Below are positions 1-5,364 of a DNA stretch of 6,039 nt, in pieces. The first letter of the stretch is position 1. Each line of letters starts with the position of its first letter. Position numbers and translations under genes: made by a program. The notes beneath the pieces are model-generated. The model searched no databases. It was given only the letters and a program-made list of their open reading frames with translations, and was not told the DNA's origin. The stretch is from an uncultured Thermoleophilia bacterium (GTDB taxonomy: Bacteria > Actinomycetota > Thermoleophilia > UBA2241): positions 1 to 6,039 of the forward strand of contig CAIWHY010000367.1 of NCBI GenBank assembly GCA_903912585.1, read 5' to 3'.

Positions 1-40
1 CGGGCGACGCTCGCGCCGCCTCGCGGGACCGGGTCGGGGC

Positions 41-75
41 AAACGAAAGGGCGCCCCCCGTGCGGGAGACGCCCT
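41..75 (-). terminator. Probable intrinsic terminator of the small surface-protein gene
   Basis: Read on the minus strand, a stem pairs AGGGCG (70-75) with CGCCCT (48-53). A smaller inner stem pairs CCCG (63-66) with CGGG (57-60). The outer stem is followed at once by TTTCGTTT (41-48), an imperfect T-tract. It starts about 25 nt past the stop codon of the gene at 101-472, the right place and orientation to end that transcript. The interrupted T-run makes it weaker than a textbook terminator. Confidence 0.6.
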
Positions 76-88
76 GCGAACGCTTCGC
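76..88. repeat. Small perfect hairpin next to the terminator
   Basis: GCGAA (76-80) and TTCGC (84-88) are perfect inverted repeats around a 3-nt loop, CGC. The hairpin lies between the stop codon of the minus-strand gene and the larger terminator stem-loop. It may add to 3'-end formation or mRNA stability. It is short enough to arise by chance in GC-rich DNA. Confidence 0.35.
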
Positions 89-100
89 TGCGGACTCTGG

Positions 101-472
101 TCAAGCAGCCCGGCGTCTGCGCAGCAGAACGCCGCCACCGACCAGCGCGGCGCCCGCTCCGAACGCAAGGACGATGTTGCTGCCGGTGAAGGCGAGCTGG
201 CCGCTCTGTTCGCCCGGCGCCTGGAGACTAGCCAGGTAGTCTTGCAGGACGCCCTTGATGGCGGAGTACTGCTCGAGGGCCGGGTTGTTCTCGACGTAGG
301 CGAGGGCGGCGCGGATCTGCGCGGCCGTCCAGTTGCCGTCGATGGTCCCGTCCTGCGCATCCTTGATGATCGCGTTGATCGTCGCCTGCGACACTCCTGC
401 CATGGCGACGGTCGAGAGCACGAGCACGAGAATGAGCGTGAGTACGATGGCTCCCAAGAGCTTTGCCTTCAT
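101..472 (-). CDS. Small secreted protein with LAXTG-type C-terminal sorting signal
   Basis: This is a 123-residue protein of unknown function, with the layout of a sortase substrate. Residues 1-25 form a signal peptide: Lys2 and Lys4, a long Leu/Val/Ile core, and an AMA cleavage motif at 23-25. Residues 26-90 are a small hydrophilic, probably helical domain without cysteine. Residues 93-97 are LAFTG, then a hydrophobic segment (98-117) and a tail of four arginines. LAXTG is the motif recognised by class E sortases of high-GC Gram-positives, so covalent attachment to the cell wall is inferred. Cleavage at both ends would leave only about 71 residues. The ATG at 472 has a purine-rich GAGGGGGGTG Shine-Dalgarno five bases upstream. 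The gene is divergent from the polysaccharide genes and seems monocistronic. No sortase gene is visible here, so plain membrane anchoring remains possible. I recognise no named family for the central domain. Confidence 0.85.
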   Translation of the reverse strand: MKAKLLGAIVLTLILVLVLSTVAMAGVSQATINAIIKDAQDGTIDGNWTAAQIRAALAYVENNPALEQYSAIKGVLQDYLASLQAPGEQSGQLAFTGSNIVLAFGAGAALVGGGVLLRRRRAA

Positions 473-477
473 TTCTT

Positions 478-487
478 CACCCCCCTC
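478..487 (-). promoter_or_regulatory. Shine-Dalgarno of the small surface-protein gene
   Basis: On the minus strand the sequence GAGGGGGGTG lies five bases before the ATG at 472. This G-rich anti-SD match fixes the start codon and contrasts with the divergent gene at 603, which has none. Confidence 0.6.
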
Positions 488-524
488 TTCACGCGTGTGA
501 CGATACTGTGCTTCTTGGCCACAG

Positions 525-533
525 CTTATATCA
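525..533 (-). promoter_or_regulatory. Extended -10 promoter element for the surface-protein gene
   Basis: The minus strand reads TGATATAAG, an extended -10 (TGn followed by TATAAG, 5 of 6 matches to TATAAT). Expected transcription start is near 518, giving a leader of about 45 nt that contains the Shine-Dalgarno. There is no good -35 hexamer 16-18 bp upstream, which fits an extended -10 promoter. AT-rich hexamers are rare in this DNA, which raises the weight of the match. Confidence 0.5.
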
Positions 534-589
534 CCCAGGCACGCCGGAAGCTACACTTAGTACTCCCGCCTCCCGAGGGCTCGTGCCGG

Positions 590-595
590 TATAAT
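590..595 (+). promoter_or_regulatory. TATAAT -10 box of a probably leaderless ligase-gene mRNA
   Basis: A perfect TATAAT ends seven bases before the A of the ATG at 603. Transcription usually begins 6-8 nt after the -10 box, so the first base of the mRNA would be the start codon or one base away. No Shine-Dalgarno lies between the box and the ATG (CCCGCCG). No recognisable -35 hexamer is present 16-18 bp upstream. This arrangement is typical of leaderless transcripts in actinobacteria and Deinococcus-group bacteria. The start site itself is inferred. Confidence 0.6.
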
Positions 596-602
596 CCCGC
601 CG

Positions 603-2741
603 ATGGAACCCCCGGTAAACACAGGCCGCGTTGCGCCACGCATACCGCTGAGGCTTCGCAACGTCGCGCCGGTCGTCCTGACGGTCGCCTGCGCCGGCGC
701 CTTCTCCTTCCTCTCCGGCGGCTATATCTTCACGCGCAGCGCGCCGCTCGCCATCGCGTACCTTCTGCTGGCGGCTCTCTGGGTCTGGTTCCTCCGCCGG
801 CGGTCGCGGCCGTCGCCCCTGTACCTGTGCGCTCTGGGCACGTTCGGGCTCTTCGTCGCGTGGGTGGGGCTGTCCGTCCTCTGGTCGCTCGGGCCCGACC
901 TCTCGTGGATGGCGTTCGACCTGGCGGCGCTGTACCTGGTGGTCGCCGCCGTCCTGGGGCTGACGCCGGTGCGACGGTTGCAGTTGCTCGCCGCCGCCGC
1001 CGGATTCCTCGCTATGGCCGTTGCCGTGGCCGTATACGCGTATCTCGGCAAGGTGCTGCCGGACGTCGTCGCCAGCGCGCACACGTACGCACGGCTGGAC
1101 AGCCCCATCGGCTACTGGAACGTGCTCGCCCTGATGATGATCATGGCGCTGATGGTCGTCCTGGCTCTCGCCGGAGACCGGCGCGTGCCCGCCGTGTGGC
1201 GCACGCTCGCCGCGGTGGCCGGCGTCCCGCTCTGCTTCACCTTCTTCTTCACGCTCTCGCGCGGCGGCTGGATCGCCCTCGCTGTGGCACTCGGCGTCTA
1301 CTTCGCGCTCTGCACCACGCGGCTCGCCAGCCTCGCGACGCTGCTCGCTGTGGCCGCTCCCGTGGCGGCCGTGCTGTGGCGCGTGCGCGACCTCGGCACG
1401 CTGTTCCAGGCGACGGCCGACGACATCCTGCGCACGCAGCAGGGGCACATCCTGCTGCGCTACTCGCTCGCCGCCCTGGTGATCGCCGGCGGCGCGCAGG
1501 TGGGCGTCCTGCTGCTGGAGGACGGCCTGCCGTGGCCGCGCTGGTCGCGGGTCGCCGCCGGCGCCGCCGTCCGGGTGCTGCTCGTCGGCGGCGTCGGCGG
1601 CGGCTCGCTCGCCTTCGTCCAGGCGCGCGGCGGCGTCAGCTGGGTGAGGGCGAAGGTCCAGGCGTTCTCGGCGGGCAGCGACCAGACGAGTGCTGCCGAG
1701 GGTACGGTCCGGCTGGTGTCGATGAACACCGGGCGGCCTCCGCTCTGGCGCGAAGCGCTTGACCAGGCCCGCGTCGATCCGGTCGCCGGGAGCGGCGCCG
1801 GCACCTTCCCGTTCACGCACTACCGCTACCGCAAGGCAGGCGGCGTCGTCAAGCACGCGCACAGCGAGTGGTTCAACGTGCTCAGCGAGCTCGGCATCGT
1901 CGGGCTCGTGCTCTTCGTCACGGCACTGCTCCTCTTCGTCGCCACGTCGTTCCGCAACCCGCTGCGCGACCGCGGCGACCCCATGCGCTCGCTCGTGGTC
2001 GCGTTTCAGGCGGGCATACTCGCGTTCCTCGTCCACATCTCCTGGGACTGGGACTGGGGCATGGCCGCCATCGGGTTCGTCTTCTTCCTGTTCGTCGCGG
2101 TCAGCTCGTCGTACCTGGCGACGCGCGCCGGCGACGAGCGCCTCCGACTCACCCGGGAGCAGGCTAGGGAGGCGCCCGGCGAGGGGCAGGCTGCGCCGGA
2201 GACCCAGGTCGCGGCCGGAGGCGCCGCGGACTCGGCGGCGGACGTTGGGGACGCGGCCGGGGCGGACGCCGGCGATCCGGCGCCGGCGGCCGAGCGGCCG
2301 GCGAGACGGGGCCGCGTCCGCTGGCCGGTCAGGGTCGCGGCATCCGCGGCGCTCGTCCTGCTGGCGCTGAGCTGGACGTTCCCGTACCTGGCCCTGCGCG
2401 CGGCCAACGCCGCTCTCGCGGAGTCGGCCGGCGGCAACGTCGCCGCCGCCCTCAGCAACGCGCGCCACGCGGCGCGGCTCGATCCACTCGCCGTCGACCC
2501 GCTCCTGACGGAGGCGCTCGTACTCCAGCAGCAGGGCAAGAACGACGAGGCGCTCGCCGTCCTCGACAAGGCGCAGCGCCTGCAGCCCGCCAACTACGAG
2601 GTCTACTACGCGCAGGGGCAGCTGCTGCTCAACGTCTTCGGCCGCAAGGCCGCAGCCATCGCCGCGCTCAAGCACGCGCTGGCGCTCAACCCGCTCGATG
2701 CGCCGAGCAGCTCCGAGCTGCTGACGGCCCTCGGGCGCTAG
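603..2741 (+). CDS. O-antigen ligase/polymerase-family membrane protein with C-terminal TPR-like domain
   Basis: This is a 712-residue polytopic membrane protein of the Wzy/WaaL (O-antigen ligase) superfamily, which transfers or polymerises lipid-linked glycans on the outer face of the membrane. About 14 hydrophobic segments span residues 21-503. Family landmarks include LSRGGW (218-223), then a large extracytoplasmic loop with RPPLWREAL (378-386), GSGAGTF (396-402) and HAHSEWFNVLSELG (418-431). The last of these matches the conserved H-x-H/N...ELG signature. A WDWDW cluster (481-485) follows in the last helices. An Ala/Asp/Pro/Glu-rich linker (about 506-572) leads to one more membrane segment (about 577-595). 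The tail (about 600-700) has two to three TPR-like helical pairs, for example LDPLAVDPLLTEALVLQQQG and ALALNPLDAP. Plain family members are near 400-450 residues, so this is an extended form. The ATG at 603 precedes a basic stretch and the first helix, and lacks a Shine-Dalgarno (see the -10 box). Whether it is a polymerase, a wall ligase or a protein O-glycosyltransferase cannot be told from sequence. Confidence 0.88.
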   Translation: MEPPVNTGRVAPRIPLRLRNVAPVVLTVACAGAFSFLSGGYIFTRSAPLAIAYLLLAALWVWFLRRRSRPSPLYLCALGTFGLFVAWVGLSVLWSLGPDLSWMAFDLAALYLVVAAVLGLTPVRRLQLLAAAAGFLAMAVAVAVYAYLGKVLPDVVASAHTYARLDSPIGYWNVLALMMIMALMVVLALAGDRRVPAVWRTLAAVAGVPLCFTFFFTLSRGGWIALAVALGVYFALCTTRLASLATLLAVAAPVAAVLWRVRDLGTLFQATADDILRTQQGHILLRYSLAALVIAGGAQVGVLLLEDGLPWPRWSRVAAGAAVRVLLVGGVGGGSLAFVQARGGVSWVRAKVQAFSAGSDQTSAAEGTVRLVSMNTGRPPLWREALDQARVDPVAGSGAGTFPFTHYRYRKAGGVVKHAHSEWFNVLSELGIVGLVLFVTALLLFVATSFRNPLRDRGDPMRSLVVAFQAGILAFLVHISWDWDWGMAAIGFVFFLFVAVSSSYLATRAGDERLRLTREQAREAPGEGQAAPETQVAAGGAADSAADVGDAAGADAGDPAPAAERPARRGRVRWPVRVAASAALVLLALSWTFPYLALRAANAALAESAGGNVAAALSNARHAARLDPLAVDPLLTEALVLQQQGKNDEALAVLDKAQRLQPANYEVYYAQGQLLLNVFGRKAAAIAALKHALALNPLDAPSSSELLTALGR

Positions 2742-2753
2742 CCTCTCGGAGGC

Positions 2754-2772
2754 CGGCGGGAGCCTGCCGCCG
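2754..2772. repeat. GC-rich hairpin after the ligase gene
   Basis: CGGCGG (2754-2759) and CCGCCG (2767-2772) are inverted repeats with a 7-nt loop, 13 bp after the ligase stop codon. No T-tract follows, so it is not a standard intrinsic terminator. It could slow polymerase or protect the 3' end. Alternative pairings with the following CCCGCCC run are possible. Confidence in any role is low. Confidence 0.3.
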
Positions 2773-2793
2773 CCCGCCCGGCGATGCGTCCGT

Positions 2794-2811
2794 GAGCCTG
2801 CCGGACGGCTC
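2794..2811. repeat. Second hairpin in the ligase-dehydrogenase gap
   Basis: GAGCC (2794-2798) pairs with GGCTC (2807-2811) around an 8-nt loop. Its left half, GAGCCTGCCG (2794-2803), is a direct copy of GAGCCTGCCG at 2760-2769 in the preceding hairpin. The two may be relics of a duplication or two copies of a binding site. It lies just upstream of the candidate -10 at 2824, where it could act on transcription. Confidence 0.25.
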
Positions 2812-2823
2812 CCGGCGCTGTGG

Positions 2824-2829
2824 TAGACT
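2824..2829 (+). promoter_or_regulatory. Possible -10 element before the dehydrogenase gene
   Basis: TAGACT matches TATAAT at 4 of 6 positions (T1, A2, A4, T6) and is a local AT-richer break in GC-rich DNA. It would place transcription start near 2836, giving a leader of about 40 nt that contains the GGAGGTG ribosome site. No convincing -35 is seen 16-18 bp upstream. The dehydrogenase cluster could instead be read through from the ligase gene. Confidence 0.35.
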
Positions 2830-2859
2830 TCGCGCTGCGCGCCGCTCCTCACGCGACTC

Positions 2860-2866
2860 GGAGGTG
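2860..2866 (+). promoter_or_regulatory. Shine-Dalgarno that sets the dehydrogenase start
   Basis: GGAGGTG lies nine bases before the ATG at 2876. It decides between this start and an in-frame GTG at 2792, which would add 28 residues (Arg/Ser-rich, unlike the family N-terminus). The nucleotide-binding strand begins five residues after the chosen Met, as is usual for the family. Confidence 0.75.
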
Positions 2867-2875
2867 TTCCCCAGC

Positions 2876-4195
2876 ATGGATTCCGCCCCGATCGGCGTCG
2901 TCGGTACGGGCTATGTCGGGCTGGTCTCGGCAGTCTGCTTCGCTCATCTCGGCCACCGCGTGGTCTGCATGGACGTCGACGCCGCCAAGATCGAGCGCCT
3001 CAGGCAGGGCCAGGTGCCGATCTACGAACCCGGTCTCGACAAGCTCCTGGAGGACAACGCCTCGCGGCTCTCGTACACGACCTCCTACGACGAGCTGCTG
3101 GAGCAGTGCCGCATCCTCTTCATCGCCGTAGACACGCCGCCGTCGCCGTCGGGTGACGCGGACCTCTCCCGCGTGCAGCACGCCACCCGCGAGATCGCCA
3201 AGCGCGGCGGCGAGCGGCTTCTCGTCATGAAGAGCACGGTCCCGGTGGGGACCGGCGAGAAGGTCATGGCCGACCTTGAGGCGCTGGGCGCCGACAGCAT
3301 GACCTACGCCTCCAACCCGGAGTTCCTGCGCGAGGGCGCCGCCATCCAGGACTTCCTCGATCCGGACCGCGTCGTCATCGGCTGCTTCCGCGAGGAGGAC
3401 GGCGACCTCGTCGAGGCTCTGTACCGCGGCATCGACACCGACGTCGTGCGCACCAGCGTCCCCACGGCGGAGATGGTCAAGTACGCCTCCAACGCGTTCC
3501 TCGCCACGAAGATCTCTTTCATCAACGAGATCGCCAACGTGTGCGAGCAGGTCGGCGCCGACGTGCGCACCGTGGCTCACGGCATGGGACTGGACCACCG
3601 CATCGGCCCGCACTTCCTGCAGGCCGGGATCGGCTACGGCGGGTCGTGCTTCCCCAAGGACGTGGAGGCGCTCAAGCAGCTGGCGGGCAACAGCGGCTAC
3701 CACTTCCAGCTGCTCAACGCCGTGATCGAGGTCAACGCCCTGCAGAAGCGCCGCGTGCTCGGCAAGCTCACGGCACACCTTCACAAGCTCCGCGGCGCCA
3801 CCGTCGCCCTGCTCGGCCTCACCTTCAAGCCTCAGACCGACGACCTGCGGGAGGCGGCCTCCATCGTCCTCGCCGGCCGCCTCGTGCACGAGGGCGTGCA
3901 CGTGCGCGCCTACGACCCCATGATCGCCGCCGGCGGCCATCCGCTGTTCCCGGGCGTCACGATCTGCGCGGACGCCATGGAGGCCCTGGGCGGGGCCGAC
4001 GCCGTGGTCATCGTGACCGAGTGGCCCGAGTTCTCACGCCTCGACTGGGCGGCCGCCGCCAGGGTCATGGAGCGGCCGCTGCTCATCGACGGCCGCAACT
4101 TCGTGGACCCGGCCGCCGCCGTTGCCGCAGGGTTCGAGTACGAGGGCATCGGCCTGGGCGAGCCGTTCGCGGCTGCCGCCCCCGCGCCCTCGTGA
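2876..4195 (+). CDS. ugd: UDP-glucose/GDP-mannose 6-dehydrogenase family
   Basis: This 439-residue cytosolic enzyme oxidises C6 of an NDP-hexose to the carboxylate with two NAD+ (UDP-glucose to UDP-glucuronate, or GDP-mannose to GDP-mannuronate). Its length is normal for the family. The N-terminal Rossmann domain has GTGYVG (10-15). KSTVPVGT and NPEFLREG (147-154, with Glu149 and Glu153) follow. The central helix EMVKYASNAF carries catalytic Lys202 and Asn206. GGSCFPKD holds the nucleophile Cys258, with Lys261 and Asp262. The C-terminal sugar-nucleotide domain has the TFKPQTDDLREA motif. All residues needed for activity are visible. Its stop overlaps the next start by 4 nt, so the nucleotidyltransferase is probably translationally coupled. 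The partner genes make the NDP-sugar substrate. The overall pattern resembles UDP-glucose dehydrogenase more than AlgD, but the neighbouring GMP-type pyrophosphorylase leaves GDP-mannose or another NDP-hexose possible. Confidence 0.95.
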   Translation: MDSAPIGVVGTGYVGLVSAVCFAHLGHRVVCMDVDAAKIERLRQGQVPIYEPGLDKLLEDNASRLSYTTSYDELLEQCRILFIAVDTPPSPSGDADLSRVQHATREIAKRGGERLLVMKSTVPVGTGEKVMADLEALGADSMTYASNPEFLREGAAIQDFLDPDRVVIGCFREEDGDLVEALYRGIDTDVVRTSVPTAEMVKYASNAFLATKISFINEIANVCEQVGADVRTVAHGMGLDHRIGPHFLQAGIGYGGSCFPKDVEALKQLAGNSGYHFQLLNAVIEVNALQKRRVLGKLTAHLHKLRGATVALLGLTFKPQTDDLREAASIVLAGRLVHEGVHVRAYDPMIAAGGHPLFPGVTICADAMEALGGADAVVIVTEWPEFSRLDWAAAARVMERPLLIDGRNFVDPAAAVAAGFEYEGIGLGEPFAAAAPAPS

Positions 4196-5364
4196 CGGCC
4201 GCCGTGGCCGTGCCTCGCAGCAGCCCCACCCAGGCCGTCATCCTCGTCGGCGGGGAGGGCACGCGCCTGCGTCCCATCACGTCGCGCGTGCCCAAGCCGG
4301 TCGCGCCCGTCGTGGAGCGCCCGTTCGTCTCCTACATCCTGGACAACCTCGCGCGTCACGGCGTCTCGCGCGCCGTGTTCTCCACCGGCTTCCTGGCGGA
4401 GGCGATCGAGGCGGAGATCGGCGACGGGTCCCGCTTCGGGCTCGAGGTCGCGTACGCCGTCGAGGACGAGCCGCTGGGCACGGCCGGAGCCATCGCCAAC
4501 TGCGAGTCCAAGCTCCGCGCCGGCAACTTCTTCGTGTTCAACGGCGACGTCCTCAGCGACGTCGACCTCAGCGCCCTCGCCGCCCTGCACGTCGCGAAGG
4601 GCGGCATGGGGACCATCTTCCTCACGCCCGTCGAGGACCCGCGACGCTACGGCCTGGTGGAGCTCGACGACGAGGGGCGCGTCTCCAGCTTCCTCGAGAA
4701 GCCCAGCGACCACGAGGGCACGGCCCTCATCAACGCCGGCGTGTACGTGCTCGAGCCGGAAGTGCTGGAGATGGTGCCGCGCGGCAAGCTCTTCTCCATC
4801 GAGCGCGGCGTCTTCCCGCGTCTCGCCCAGGCGGGCTCGCTCTACGGCTACGTCGACCACGGCTACTGGCGCGACATCGGCACCCCGGACAGCTACCTGC
4901 AGGCGCACTTCGACATCCTCGAGAGCACGGTGTACACGGCGGTGGCCGAGGAGATGGGTTCGCAGTACCTGTACGTCGACGAGACGGCGCAGGTCGACCC
5001 CGGCGCCCGCGTCGTCCCGCCCTGCTACATCGGCGCGCGCGTGCGCATCGCCGCCGGGGCGCGCGTCGGTCCACTCGCGGTCCTCGGCGCCGGAGTCGTC
5101 GTCGGCGAGGGCGCGACCGTGCTCGAGACCGTGGCCCAGGCCGGCGTCGTGATCGGCGCGCACGCGCAGGTCGAGGGCAGCGTCCTCGTGCGCGACGCGT
5201 CCGTCGGCGCCGGGACGCAGCTGGTTGGCGCCGTGCTCGGCGAAGGTGTCTCCGTGGGGGCGGGCAACCGCCTCGCCGGAGGCATCTGCGTGTACCCCGG
5301 CACGTCGCTCCCGGACAATTCGATCCAGTTCTACGAGCAACTCCGCGGCAGGGAGGGTCCATGA
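4192..5364 (+). CDS. Sugar-1-phosphate nucleotidyltransferase, probably mannose-1-phosphate guanylyltransferase
   Basis: This 390-residue cytosolic enzyme joins a hexose-1-phosphate to an NTP, releasing pyrophosphate. The N-terminal catalytic domain (about 14-243) has the signature GGEGTRLRP (20-28) with PKP (34-36). Asp119 in FNGD and Asp228 in YWRDIGTP are the expected metal ligands, and FLEKP supplies Lys170 for the sugar phosphate. The stretch KLFSIERGVFP...YGYVDHGYWRDIGTPDSYL is typical of the GDP-mannose pyrophosphorylase (ManC/GMPP) branch. The C-terminal part (about 265-380) is a left-handed beta-helix of hexapeptide repeats, such as IGARVR, VGPLAV and VGEGAT. The GTG start at 4192 forms a GTGA overlap with the dehydrogenase stop. 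It has no Shine-Dalgarno, which suggests coupled translation. In-frame GTGs at 4204 and 4210 are alternatives. Glucose-1-phosphate uridylyl- or thymidylyltransferase activity cannot be excluded, because base and sugar specificity are not readable here. Confidence 0.9.
   Translation: MTAAVAVPRSSPTQAVILVGGEGTRLRPITSRVPKPVAPVVERPFVSYILDNLARHGVSRAVFSTGFLAEAIEAEIGDGSRFGLEVAYAVEDEPLGTAGAIANCESKLRAGNFFVFNGDVLSDVDLSALAALHVAKGGMGTIFLTPVEDPRRYGLVELDDEGRVSSFLEKPSDHEGTALINAGVYVLEPEVLEMVPRGKLFSIERGVFPRLAQAGSLYGYVDHGYWRDIGTPDSYLQAHFDILESTVYTAVAEEMGSQYLYVDETAQVDPGARVVPPCYIGARVRIAAGARVGPLAVLGAGVVVGEGATVLETVAQAGVVIGAHAQVEGSVLVRDASVGAGTQLVGAVLGEGVSVGAGNRLAGGICVYPGTSLPDNSIQFYEQLRGREGP
5350..5357 (+). promoter_or_regulatory. 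Shine-Dalgarno of the phosphohexomutase, inside the upstream gene
   Basis: AGGGAGGG lies just before the ATG at 5361, within the last codons of the nucleotidyltransferase gene. Its GGAG core is five bases from the start codon. With the ATGA overlap it supports both the start choice and co-translation. Confidence 0.6.

Noticed and set aside
1..40. Possible end of another gene at the left edge
   Set aside because: It is too short and GC-rich to support any frame or motif. Nothing recognisable is seen.
242..1762. Plus-strand open frame of 506 codons spanning the divergent promoter region
   Set aside because: It runs through the surface-protein gene, the promoters and the ligase gene in another frame. 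Its product is mostly Arg/Ala/Gly, so it is not a real gene.
2200..2320. GC-rich Ala/Asp linker-coding stretch considered as a DNA repeat
   Set aside because: It shows codon-level low complexity (GCC/GCG/GAC) but no exact tandem unit. It is explained as a flexible protein linker.
531..2852. Very long minus-strand open frame (773 codons) opposite the ligase gene
   Set aside because: The translation is Arg/Glu/Asp/Gly-rich low complexity with no domain, as expected antisense to a GC-rich gene. The plus strand has an unmistakable ligase-family protein.
2792..2875. 28-residue N-terminal extension of the dehydrogenase from GTG 2792
   Set aside because: The extension is Arg/Ser-rich and spans the candidate -10. 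The GGAGGTG site and the family-typical N-terminus favour the ATG at 2876.
3541..4191. Extended nucleotidyltransferase frame upstream of 4192
   Set aside because: This part is an Arg-rich out-of-frame reading of the dehydrogenase gene. Homology to nucleotidyltransferases starts only after 4192.
3910..5340. Minus-strand open frame of 476 codons opposite the dehydrogenase and nucleotidyltransferase genes
   Set aside because: The composition is repetitive Asp/Val/Ala/Arg/His without motifs. It lies antisense to two well-supported enzymes, so it is a GC-driven shadow frame.
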